Below, one piece after another: positions 30,463 through 39,179 of a stretch of 64,000 nucleotides of DNA (positions are counted from its first letter, which is position 1; every line of letters starts with the position of its first letter). Made by a program: the position numbers and the translations under genes. A model generated the notes under the pieces. The model had not been told where the DNA came from and did not search any database. It saw nothing but the letters and a program-made list of their open reading frames with translations. Source of the stretch: Paraperlucidibaca baekdonensis (lineage in GTDB: Bacteria > Pseudomonadota > Gammaproteobacteria > Pseudomonadales > Moraxellaceae); NCBI RefSeq assembly GCF_003387535.1, contig NZ_QUNR01000004.1, positions 248,001 to 312,000 on the forward strand. Direction: 5' to 3'.

Positions 30463-31647
30463 TCACTCGTCGCGCGTAATCATCAGTAGCGCAATATCAT
30501 CGGGCAGGTCTTTTGCAGAGGGCAAACCTAAGCGCATGTTTAAGGCCTCAAAATCATGTGTAGCAGCAGCAACGTGCGCCTGAAGTAGCGCTTCTTTACT
30601 GGGCAAATCACCCGTTGGCATAATCTCTAGGATACCATCGGAAAGCGCGATAATGGAAAATTGCGGCGCTAAAGCGATCTCATGCTCTTCAAATTGCGCA
30701 TCAGCAAATAAGCCCAGCGGCAAACCACTGCCCACCAACGGCGTGACCTCACCATGTTGGCATAAAAATGCCGGTGGATAATGCGCAGCCAGAGCGTAGG
30801 TTAAGGTGTTATTTGTGGTGTCAATAACGCCACAAAATACGGTGAGATGCTTGCCGGTTTCCAAGGCACGAAGTTCTTCATTCATGGCATGCATGAGCTT
30901 AGCTGGTGACAGCAGCGAGACCTTGGTGCGCTTCTCAAAATGTCGGCGGATGCGGTTTGTCAGGGTCTTCAAAAATACCGTAACAAAAGCGCTTGAGGCG
31001 CCATGACCTGAGACATCCGCCAAGTAAAACGCCGTACGGCCTGGCCCTAGGCTGAAGTAATCAACAAAGTCACCCGACAAATACAGCGACGGCAAAATGA
31101 CATGACTGAGCGTTAAGCCATTGGTTTCGTGTGGCGTTGGGGGCAGTAATTTACTTTGTACCTGACGGCCAGCGCGCTGATCGTACTCGAGTAGCTGTAA
31201 GCTTTTTTGCAATCGCGCATTGCTGTCTTCTAACGCGGCGCGGTAATGCTGGTTCTCAAGTCGCAATGAGCGCCGCTCTAAAGCACGTTGCACAGATAAA
31301 TGCAGAATATCTTCATTGAGCATGGACTTCACCAGGAAGTCACTGGCGCCCTCTTGCAATGCCGATACAGCTTGGTCAAGCGTGGCAGACTCGGTCACCA
31401 CAATCAGCGATGTTTCGGGCAAATCATCCAATAGTGCTCGCAGCAGGGACATGCCAGTCGCGGTGGGCTGGTTCAGCTCACCCAAGACCAACGATGGCTC
31501 AAGCTGTTTGGCTAGCACCAAGCCACTATCGGCATCGGCAGCCATATGAACGGTATGGCCATCTTGGCGCAGCCACTCACTGAGCCGGCGCGTTTGAGAT
31601 TCATCGCCCTCAATAACCAGGACAGGTCCTGGTGGCACATATTTCAT
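30463..31647 (-). CDS. response regulator with PP2C (SpoIIE/RsbU) phosphatase output
   Basis: The 394-residue protein has a receiver-like domain (residues ~8-125), a helical linker (~125-175) and a PP2C phosphatase domain (~185-390). The phosphatase keeps the metal motifs AFYLADVSGHGASSAF and IIALSDGILEIMP. In the receiver the acidic pair (Glu13/Asp15), Thr85 and Lys107 are present, but the phospho-acceptor position is Glu57 (LGELNQP in place of the usual LDLxMP). The receiver may thus be locked on or be a pseudo-receiver. It lies between mlaA (1-base overlap) and the STAS gene, its probable substrate. Confidence 0.88.
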   Translation of the reverse strand: MKYVPPGPVLVIEGDESQTRRLSEWLRQDGHTVHMAADADSGLVLAKQLEPSLVLGELNQPTATGMSLLRALLDDLPETSLIVVTESATLDQAVSALQEGASDFLVKSMLNEDILHLSVQRALERRSLRLENQHYRAALEDSNARLQKSLQLLEYDQRAGRQVQSKLLPPTPHETNGLTLSHVILPSLYLSGDFVDYFSLGPGRTAFYLADVSGHGASSAFVTVFLKTLTNRIRRHFEKRTKVSLLSPAKLMHAMNEELRALETGKHLTVFCGVIDTTNNTLTYALAAHYPPAFLCQHGEVTPLVGSGLPLGLFADAQFEEHEIALAPQFSIIALSDGILEIMPTGDLPSKEALLQAHVAAATHDFEALNMRLGLPSAKDLPDDIALLMITRDE

Positions 31648-32363
31648 TATTCGGCAGGTCCAGTCTCAGGACCGAAGCTATCATCTAAAAAGGGATCAGA
31701 CTCCACCACGCCATCGGCGATATCAAAAGCGCGCGTTTGCAGGTAATACTCACGAATAAAGCGGTAGCGGTCGCCTTCCACGAGGCGTTCAGCTGAAAGT
31801 AAATCAGCGCGTGTATCGAGTAAGTTTAGGCCTAAGATGCCATAAGCGGCATCGCGGCTGATGTGTGCGCGAGGGTCGGCTGGGGCATCCGCAAAGCGTC
31901 CAAAGAAGTCGCGTACCGTGCTTGGCCCAAGCAAAGGCAACATTATATAGGGCCCCTGACCAACGCCCCAAACGGCTAGGGTCTGACCGAAGTCTTCATT
32001 CGTGCGTGGCATGCCCATTTTGGCGCCAACATCAAAGAACCCGCCCAGGCCAAGGGTGGTGTTAAACATCAAGCGCGACATGGTAGCTGCCGCCGCTGCA
32101 GGCTTGCCTTGCAGAAGCTCATTGACCAAGGTGATGGGCGACAACAAGTTGTTTAAAAACCGGCTAATGCCGTCATCGACAGGCTGAGGCGTTATGGCTT
32201 GGTAGGCTTGAGCAGCAGGTTTTGCCACATAACGATCAATGACATCATTGAAGCGATACACGCCGCGGTTAAAACCCTCCCACGGGTCACTGCTTTCGGC
32301 AACAGCAGCAGATGGTAGTAACGCAACACAGGCGCACGCAGCCAGTAATAATCGAGTCATCAT
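31647..32363 (-). CDS. mlaA: MlaA/VacJ-family outer-membrane lipid-asymmetry protein
   Basis: MlaA removes mislocalised phospholipids from the outer leaflet and passes them to the Mla pathway. The 238-residue protein shows DPWEGFNRGVYRFNDVIDRY, FLNNLLSPITLVNELLQGK, LMFNTTLGLGGFFDVGAKMG and GPYIMLPLLGPSTVRDFFGRF, all family hallmarks. Unlike E. coli MlaA, the N-terminus looks like a standard signal peptide cleaved after AAVA, and the only early Cys residues (9 and 11) are too close to the start for a normal lipobox. It follows the KAS III-like gene by 25 bases. Confidence 0.93.
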   Translation of the reverse strand: MMTRLLLAACACVALLPSAAVAESSDPWEGFNRGVYRFNDVIDRYVAKPAAQAYQAITPQPVDDGISRFLNNLLSPITLVNELLQGKPAAAAATMSRLMFNTTLGLGGFFDVGAKMGMPRTNEDFGQTLAVWGVGQGPYIMLPLLGPSTVRDFFGRFADAPADPRAHISRDAAYGILGLNLLDTRADLLSAERLVEGDRYRFIREYYLQTRAFDIADGVVESDPFLDDSFGPETGPAE

Positions 32364-32388
32364 GAGCTAAATCCTTGTAATGCAATCG

Positions 32389-33510
32389 TTAGCAGCGCCG
32401 AACCACAACGCTACCAATCGAATATCCGGCGCCGAATGAGCAAATCACGCCAGCGTCTCCCACCGCAAAGTCCTCTCGGTGCCGATGAAATGCAATAATC
32501 GACCCCGCCGAACTGGTGTTGGCAAACTCATCTAAAATAACCGGCGCATCGGTGCGATTAAATTCACGACCCAATACCCGTTTGGCGATCAACTCATTCA
32601 TGCTGAGGTTGGCCTGATGCAACCACAAACGCTTCAAGTCTGGCACCGATAAACCGCAATCGCCGCTGTGCGCGAGAATTTGCTCGGCAACCATGGGGCA
32701 GACTTCCTTAAAGACTTTGCGCCCTTCTTGCTTAAAGAGCTTGTCACGGGCATCAACACCGGAGGCGTCACAGCGGTTTAAAAAGCCAAAATTATTACGA
32801 ATAGCCGATGAGAATTGCGTGTGTAAGCGCGTACCGAGCACCTCAAAGGCACCATCGACTTGGCAGGTATCGGCCGCCTCGACCACTATCGCCGTGGCCA
32901 CATCACCAAAAATGAAATGGCAATCGCGATCGCGCCATTCTAAATGTGCCGAGGTAATTTCTGGGCTAACGACAATCATGCAGCGCGCTGAGCCACCACG
33001 CACGGCATCAACCGCTGCCTGCAAGCCAAACGTGGCTGAGGAGCACGCCACATTCATATCGTAAGCAAAGCCGCCGGCACCCAAGGCTTGCTGAATTTCA
33101 ATCGCCACCGCCGGATAAGCGCGCTGCATATTGGAGCAAGCCACGATGATGCCGTCGATATCGGCAACCGTTTTGCCGGCATTCGCCAGCGCATCACGCA
33201 CGGCGGCAACGCCAATCTCAGCCTGAATACCCAGCTCGTCGTTGGCGCGCTCAGGAATCACTGGATACATGCGCTCGGGGTCAATAACGCCCGATTTATT
33301 GATGACGTAACGCGACTTGATACCCGAGGCCTTCTCAATAAACTCAACACTCGAAGGCGCGAGTGCAGTCACTTCGCCTCGTGAAATAGCATCGGCATAG
33401 CTGGCGTTGTATCGCTCAACATAGGCATTAAATGAAGTCACAAGCTCGGCATTTGAAACCGACTCGCTAGGCGTAAACAAGCCGGTACCGCTGATTACTA
33501 CTTTTTGCAT
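32389..33510 (-). CDS. beta-ketoacyl-ACP synthase III-like (FabH-type) condensing enzyme
   Basis: This 373-residue thiolase-fold protein has the FabH-type triad: Cys156 in [10 protein letters not shown], His in [14 protein letters not shown] and Asn in [11 protein letters not shown]. It is longer than FabH (about 317), with an N-terminal insert near residues 25-60 ([18 protein letters not shown]), so it belongs to a KAS III-like side branch rather than housekeeping FabH. It probably condenses an acyl-CoA or acyl-ACP with malonyl-ACP; the acyl chain is unknown. GAGGG precedes ATG 33510. It is the first gene of the mlaA operon, an envelope-lipid context. Confidence 0.85.
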   Translation of the reverse strand: MQKVVISGTGLFTPSESVSNAELVTSFNAYVERYNASYADAISRGEVTALAPSSVEFIEKASGIKSRYVINKSGVIDPERMYPVIPERANDELGIQAEIGVAAVRDALANAGKTVADIDGIIVACSNMQRAYPAVAIEIQQALGAGGFAYDMNVACSSATFGLQAAVDAVRGGSARCMIVVSPEITSAHLEWRDRDCHFIFGDVATAIVVEAADTCQVDGAFEVLGTRLHTQFSSAIRNNFGFLNRCDASGVDARDKLFKQEGRKVFKEVCPMVAEQILAHSGDCGLSVPDLKRLWLHQANLSMNELIAKRVLGREFNRTDAPVILDEFANTSSAGSIIAFHRHREDFAVGDAGVICSFGAGYSIGSVVVRRC

Positions 33511-33632
33511 AACGCCCTCAAAACACACATAAAATGCCAGAAAATATGGCTTGAATAATTAAAAACATAAATCAGTGTATCTCAGCGCGCTAACGCATAC
33601 CACGATCGATGCGACTAAATAAATAACAGCGC

Positions 33633-36600
33633 TTACTGCGTTAATGTCTGCCAAAGCTTACTTAAGCGTTTTGCGGAAACTGGCTCAGCCGTTTTCATTG
33701 GTTGTGCAAATAACGAAATACGATACTCCTCAAGCAACCAGCGATACACAGCAAGCGCCTCACTATCGCCACCGCGCGCCTCGGTCCGCTCCAACAAGGC
33801 TGTCCATTGCTGCCAAAGCGCCTGTAACTCTGCACTGGCACGATCATCGCGCACAACGTTATGCGGCAGCTTCTCCAAACGCATCGATAAGGCCTGCAAA
33901 TAGCGCTCATAATGCTGCCAACGTGACACTGGCCAATGCTGCATAAAGCCAGCAAAATCATACGCATCGAGTTGACACTGCATATCTTTTACAGCCAATG
34001 AATACACTGGTTGGGTAAGCGAATCGAGCTGCCGATAAGCCTCATGTGCCAAGCGATAAATAGCGCTCACGCATGGCAAAAGTGTCAAGGCAGTTGGCAC
34101 CAAACGCGCACGAATGCGCGGCAGTATTTGCTGAAAATCGCTATGCGTGCGTGGCAGGTCATCGGCTAATAGTTGCGCAATAATACCCAGCATAAACTGT
34201 TGCTCAAGTGCTGCAGGCGCAAGCCATTTTGCCGACTGTAAGAGCAAGCCCGGTGATTTTTTCATGGCGGCGGCAATGGTTTTTTGCTCACTGGCACAGG
34301 CTTGTCGTAAGAGCTCCGCCACGCCCATTTCATGTGCACGTTGCGCCTGCGCGGCATTGGCCATGAGCTTCAGCGCCAAGCCCTGTGGGCCCAGCTGCAA
34401 AGCCGGATAGGCGCGTGCTGGCAGGCCATCGACATCGGTATCAATGGCCTCGGGCAAGTCGGGAAAGTCCCATTTGCTAATCCCTGAGCGCTCCCATTGG
34501 CGGCGAGTCTCCGGCGCACTGCCAGTGGCAGCCTCGGGTTGGCGTGCCAGCAAAGCGCGCAAACGCGCGAGATCACGGCCCTTGGCCAAGACTTGGCGAC
34601 TCGCACCAATCACCGCCATATTGACGAGAAAATGCGGTGCCAGCGCGACTTCAGCCCAAATGGCTCGCTCAATCACTACCCCGCGTTGGCGCAATGCCGC
34701 CGACAGCGCTGAAATTAAGCTGCCCTCAGCAAAGCTCAGCTGATCCATGAGCTGGCGTGCGGTATCGGGCAATGGCACGAGCTGGCGACGATACGCCTTG
34801 GGCAGCCCACGCAGCAGCGCCTCAACTTTATCGGTCACTAAGCCCGGCACCAGCCAATCCAAGCGCTCCTCGCTGACCTCATGCAATAACCCCGCGGGAA
34901 TGCGCAAAGTCACGCCATCATCATCGTGTCCTGGCTCAAAGTGATAGCTCAGCGCTAAGCCATGACCGGCAATCGCCATGGTGTCGGGAAAGTCAGTCTC
35001 GGTATGCTCATCGGCGGCGCGCGCCAGGACTTCCTCGGCGGTCAGAAACAACACCTGTGGCTGACTTTTTTCAATGCGATGACGCCAGTCTTCAAAGGTT
35101 TTCTGGCTGGCGACATCGGCGGGGATGCGTTGCTCATAAAAGCTAAAAAGCGTGTGCTCATCGACCAATAAATCGCGCCGCCGGGTTTTGTCTTCAATGC
35201 GCGTAACATCGTCGATGAGCGCTTGGTTATGCTGCAAAAACGCCGCTTTAATGCTGATGTCGCCGGTTACTAGCGCATCGCGAATGAAAATTTCACGCGC
35301 CTCAGGTTTGGCAATCGGCTCGTAATTGACTAAGCGCCGCGAATGTAAAATCAAGCCAAAGAGCGCCGACTGTTCATAGGCCATTACCCGGCCTTGCTTG
35401 CGCCGCCAATGCGGCTCGGCATAGCTGCGCTTGAGCCAGGGCTGCGCAATATGCTCAATCCATTCTGGCGTGATTTTCGCGACCATGCGCAAATACACGC
35501 GGTGGGTCTCCACCAACTCCGCCGCCATAATCCACGGGGAGCCTTTTTTACTGAGCACGGAGCCGGGAAAAATTAAGGCCTTCTGATTGCGCGGCGCTAA
35601 GTATTCGCGCTCATCGGTTTTATGGGCTATCTGCGAGAGCAGACCGGTAAGCATGGCGCGATGCACGGGCTCATAGGGCGCGGCTTGCTGATTGATTTTC
35701 AAGCCCATGCGCTCGCATTGCTGGGTGAGCTGACGATAGGTCTCGCGCCATTCGCGCAAGCGCATCCACGAGAGAAAATGCTTGCGGGCAAATTCGCGGC
35801 GCTGACGCTCGGTGAGCGCCGATTTTTGCTCAGCCAAGACCTGCCAAAGATTCACGAAAAATAAAAAGTCGGAGTCTTCATGGCGAAATTGCGCGTGACG
35901 CTCATCGGCGGCCTGCTGCTTGTCGTGTGGGCGCTCACGCGGATCTTGTACCGAGAGCGCCGCAACAATCACCAACACTTCATGCAGCGCGCCCAAGGGC
36001 GCCGCAGCGATGACCATGCGCGCGAGTCTCGGATCGAGCGGCAGCTGGGCGATTTGTCGGCCCACTGACGTGATGCGCAAACTGCTATCGAGCGCACCGA
36101 GCTCATCGAGCAGGCGCAGACCATCGTTGACCAAGCGGCTATCGGGCCGATCTAAAAACGGAAAATCATCGATGTTGCCGAGCTTGAGCAGCTGCATTTG
36201 CAAAATCACGGCAGCCAAATTTGTCCGCTGAATCTCAGGGTCAGTAAACTCGCGGCGGCTGATAAAATCGGCCTCGCTATAGAGCCGAATACAAAGGCCC
36301 GGCGCAATCCGACCACAGCGACCAGCGCGCTGATTGGCACTGGCCTGCGAAACCGCCTCAATGGGCAAGCGCTGCACCTTCGAGCGATACGAATAGCGGC
36401 TGATGCGGGCAAAGCCGGGATCAATAACAAAGTGAATATTGGGCACGGTGAGCGAGGTTTCAGCAACGTTGGTGGCAATGACAATGCGCCGCCCCGCTCC
36501 GCGCGAAAATACCTTCTGTTGCTCTGCCACCGATAAGCGCGAATACAGCGGCAAGATCTCGCAATGCGGCGGGCCAAAGCGGCGCAGATTCTCAGCAAGT

Positions 36601-37391
36601 TGACGAATTTCGCGCTCGCTGCTGGCAAACACCAAAATATCGCCGCTGGAACGTTTGTGCTCGCGCTCATAGGCGATGCAGCGGTCTACAGCCTCCACCA
36701 CCGCGCGCGGCAAGGCCTCTTCGATGAGCTCATAGCCATCGTCTTCATTGCCAGCCGACGGCTCAAGACTGATCGGCGCATAGACCATCTCGACCGGATA
36801 ACTTCGGCCCTCAACAATAAACACCGGCGCATCGGTAAAGTGCTGACTAAAGCGCGCCACATCGATGGTGGCCGAGGTAATGATGACGCGCAAATCCGGG
36901 CGCTTAGGCAGCAGCGTTTTCAAAAAGCCAAGCAAAAAGTCGATGTTTAGGCTGCGCTCATGCGCCTCGTCAATAATCAGCGTGTCGTAGGCACGCAACA
37001 GACGATCGCGTGCAAGCTCGGCGAGCAAGACGCCGTCGGTCATCACTTTGAGGTAAGTTTGCGCGGCTGTGTGGTCGCTAAAGCGCACTTTAAAGCCGAC
37101 GCCCTGGCCCAGCGGCGTGCCCAGTTCATCCGCAATACGTTGCGCTACGGTGCGCGCGGCAATTCGGCGCGGCTGCGTATGACCGATCATGCCTGCCCGA
37201 CCACGCCCCGCCGCGAGGCAGATTTTAGGTAGCTGCGTGGTTTTACCCGAGCCGGTCTCGCCCGCCACAATAATCACTTGATGGCGCTCAATCGCCGCCT
37301 GCAAGCGCTCGCGCTCAGCGAGTACCGGCAGGTCAGCAGACCAATCAATAGTCTCGGGAATTAAACGCGCAGGAACAACCGGCTGGGACAA
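33633..37391 (-). CDS. hrpA: ATP-dependent RNA helicase HrpA
   Basis: HrpA is a DEAH-box helicase acting on mRNA and stalled ribosomes. The 1,252-residue protein has Walker A GETGSGKTT (residues 44-52), DEAH (141-144), SAT, the late helicase motif QRAGRCGR, then helicase-associated, OB-fold and the long DUF3418 C-terminal region typical of HrpA rather than HrpB. The start is TTG at 37391, with GAGG seven bases upstream; that site overlaps the arm of a small palindrome (37402-37416). The neighbours are unrelated. Confidence 0.95.
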   Translation of the reverse strand: MSQPVVPARLIPETIDWSADLPVLAERERLQAAIERHQVIIVAGETGSGKTTQLPKICLAAGRGRAGMIGHTQPRRIAARTVAQRIADELGTPLGQGVGFKVRFSDHTAAQTYLKVMTDGVLLAELARDRLLRAYDTLIIDEAHERSLNIDFLLGFLKTLLPKRPDLRVIITSATIDVARFSQHFTDAPVFIVEGRSYPVEMVYAPISLEPSAGNEDDGYELIEEALPRAVVEAVDRCIAYEREHKRSSGDILVFASSEREIRQLAENLRRFGPPHCEILPLYSRLSVAEQQKVFSRGAGRRIVIATNVAETSLTVPNIHFVIDPGFARISRYSYRSKVQRLPIEAVSQASANQRAGRCGRIAPGLCIRLYSEADFISRREFTDPEIQRTNLAAVILQMQLLKLGNIDDFPFLDRPDSRLVNDGLRLLDELGALDSSLRITSVGRQIAQLPLDPRLARMVIAAAPLGALHEVLVIVAALSVQDPRERPHDKQQAADERHAQFRHEDSDFLFFVNLWQVLAEQKSALTERQRREFARKHFLSWMRLREWRETYRQLTQQCERMGLKINQQAAPYEPVHRAMLTGLLSQIAHKTDEREYLAPRNQKALIFPGSVLSKKGSPWIMAAELVETHRVYLRMVAKITPEWIEHIAQPWLKRSYAEPHWRRKQGRVMAYEQSALFGLILHSRRLVNYEPIAKPEAREIFIRDALVTGDISIKAAFLQHNQALIDDVTRIEDKTRRRDLLVDEHTLFSFYEQRIPADVASQKTFEDWRHRIEKSQPQVLFLTAEEVLARAADEHTETDFPDTMAIAGHGLALSYHFEPGHDDDGVTLRIPAGLLHEVSEERLDWLVPGLVTDKVEALLRGLPKAYRRQLVPLPDTARQLMDQLSFAEGSLISALSAALRQRGVVIERAIWAEVALAPHFLVNMAVIGASRQVLAKGRDLARLRALLARQPEAATGSAPETRRQWERSGISKWDFPDLPEAIDTDVDGLPARAYPALQLGPQGLALKLMANAAQAQRAHEMGVAELLRQACASEQKTIAAAMKKSPGLLLQSAKWLAPAALEQQFMLGIIAQLLADDLPRTHSDFQQILPRIRARLVPTALTLLPCVSAIYRLAHEAYRQLDSLTQPVYSLAVKDMQCQLDAYDFAGFMQHWPVSRWQHYERYLQALSMRLEKLPHNVVRDDRASAELQALWQQWTALLERTEARGGDSEALAVYRWLLEEYRISLFAQPMKTAEPVSAKRLSKLWQTLTQ

Positions 37392-37435
37392 AACACGACC
37401 TCATCACGTGGTGATGCTTCGCGGATAGCGGAGCA

Positions 37436-37467
37436 AAAAAAAGAGCAGCACATGCTACCCTTTTTTT
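37436..37467 (-). terminator. intrinsic terminator after fadD
   Basis: On the minus strand an A-run and GGGTAGCA pair with TGCTGCTC and a T-run, giving a stem of about 14 bp with two G-T wobbles and a small loop, ending in eight T. It lies about 25 bases past the fadD stop. Confidence 0.7.
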
Positions 37468-37491
37468 CGTTGCTAGCCGATGCGCCAGCGT

Positions 37492-39153
37492 TTACTGATC
37501 GCGCAACTCGCGGCGCAAAATTTTACCAACATTGGTTTTCGGCAAATCGGCACGGAAGGCAATGGAGCGCGGCACTTTGTAGCCCGTTAAGTTGGCGCGC
37601 AAATGCGACATCAGCTCATCTTCGCTGAGGGCAGGATCTTTACGCACCACAAATAGCTTCACGACCTCGCCCGATTTTTCATCCGGAATGCCCACCGCAG
37701 CAGCCTCCAAGACGCCGGCATGACTCGCCGCCACGTCTTCAATCTCATTCGGGTAGACATTGAAGCCGGAGACTAAAATCATGTCCTTTTTACGATCGAC
37801 AATGCGCAAATAACCATCGGGCTGAATCACCGCCACATCGCCCGTTTTCAACCAGCCATCTGCCGTAATGGTCTCGGCAGTCGCTTCTGGCCGCTGCCAA
37901 TAGCCCTTCATGACCTGCGGGCCGCGCACACAGAGCTCACCTGCCTCACCGAGCGGCAGATCTTCGCCGTCATCGGAAATGATTTTGAGCTCGGTGCTTG
38001 GCACCGGCATGCCAATGGTGCCGAGCTGGATGCGCGATAACGGATTGAGCGTGACCACTGGCGAGGTCTCGGTCATGCCAAAGCCTTCGCAAATTTTGCA
38101 GCCGGTGATCTCCTCCCATTGCTCAGCAGGCTTGATTTGCATGGCCATGCCGCCGGCTACGGTGAGTTTGAGCGCTTTAAAACTGAGTTTATGGAAATCT
38201 TCGTTGTTCATCAGCGAGACAAACAATGTGTTGAGGCCGGCCATGGCAGTAAAGCGCCATTGCCCCAACTCTTTCACAAACGCCGGGATATCACGCGGGT
38301 TGGTGATCAATACCGTGTGGCCGCCGAGCTCCATCATGCCGAGGCAGCACACCGTAAAGGCGAAGATATGATAGAGCGGCAATGGCGCAATCATGATCTC
38401 TTTGCCGGGCTCAAATGTGGAGGTCAGCACAGCGCGAATCTGCAGCAGGTTGGCCACTAGGTTGGCATTGGTAAGCATGGCGCCTTTCGACAAGCCCGTG
38501 GTGCCACCCGTGTATTGCAGCACCGCTAATTCATCGGGGCTCGCGGTGTGATCGACCGGTGGGCGGGCACGGCCTTTTGCCAATGCTTTATTCAGCATAA
38601 TCGAGCCGGGCAAGGCGTACTCGGGCACCATTTTTTTAATGTGTTTGACCGCCGCATTGACCAGCCAGCGCTTCGGTGCCGGCAGCATATCGGCTAAATC
38701 GGTGACAATGACCTGCTCAATGCCGGTCTGCCCCACCACCGCTTGGGCCATAGCACCAAAGTTCGATAGCACCACCAGGGCCTTGGCGCCAGAATCATTG
38801 AATTGATGCAGCATCTCGCGCTCGGTGTAGAGCGGGTTGGTATTGACCACCACGAGGCCGGCGCGCATGGCACCGAAAACCACCACCGGGTATTGCAAGA
38901 CATTGGGCATTTGCACGGCAATGCGATCGCCGGCTTGTAAGTTGGTGTGATGCTGAATATAAGACGCGAAATTAGCACTTAAGCGATCAATATCACCATA
39001 CGTGAGCGTGCAACTCATATTGGAAAACGCGGGCGCATCGGCAAAGCGGTGGCAGGCCTCGTGAAACACCTCAAGCACGGAACTATAGGCCTGCGTATCA
39101 ATGCGAAAGGGAATATTTTCCGGGTATTTGTCTTTCCAAAAATCCGTCAACAT
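37492..39153 (-). CDS. fadD: long-chain acyl-CoA synthetase FadD
   Basis: FadD activates fatty acids to acyl-CoA through an acyl-AMP intermediate. The ~553-residue protein has the AMP-binding signature LQYTGGTTGLSKGAMLT, the GFGMTETSPVVTLNP motif, the hinge WLKTGDVAVIQPDGYLRIVDRKKDMILVSGFNVYPNEIE (FACS signature) and a final lysine in PKTNVGKILRRELR. GGAG lies seven bases before ATG 39153. It follows the M61 protease gene by about 26 bases, with no terminator seen between, so they may share a transcript. Confidence 0.93.
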   Translation of the reverse strand: MLTDFWKDKYPENIPFRIDTQAYSSVLEVFHEACHRFADAPAFSNMSCTLTYGDIDRLSANFASYIQHHTNLQAGDRIAVQMPNVLQYPVVVFGAMRAGLVVVNTNPLYTEREMLHQFNDSGAKALVVLSNFGAMAQAVVGQTGIEQVIVTDLADMLPAPKRWLVNAAVKHIKKMVPEYALPGSIMLNKALAKGRARPPVDHTASPDELAVLQYTGGTTGLSKGAMLTNANLVANLLQIRAVLTSTFEPGKEIMIAPLPLYHIFAFTVCCLGMMELGGHTVLITNPRDIPAFVKELGQWRFTAMAGLNTLFVSLMNNEDFHKLSFKALKLTVAGGMAMQIKPAEQWEEITGCKICEGFGMTETSPVVTLNPLSRIQLGTIGMPVPSTELKIISDDGEDLPLGEAGELCVRGPQVMKGYWQRPEATAETITADGWLKTGDVAVIQPDGYLRIVDRKKDMILVSGFNVYPNEIEDVAASHAGVLEAAAVGIPDEKSGEVVKLFVVRKDPALSEDELMSHLRANLTGYKVPRSIAFRADLPKTNVGKILRRELRDQ

Positions 39154-39179
39154 GAACATGCTCCAAGCATTTTTTATTA

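Noticed and set aside
30018-30479. A 153-residue open frame antisense to the STAS gene
   Set aside because: Ser/Arg/Met-rich shadow of a gene with clear STAS motifs.
37910-38371. A 153-residue open frame antisense to fadD
   Set aside because: It lies inside the conserved acyl-CoA synthetase gene and shows only the composition expected of a reverse-strand shadow.
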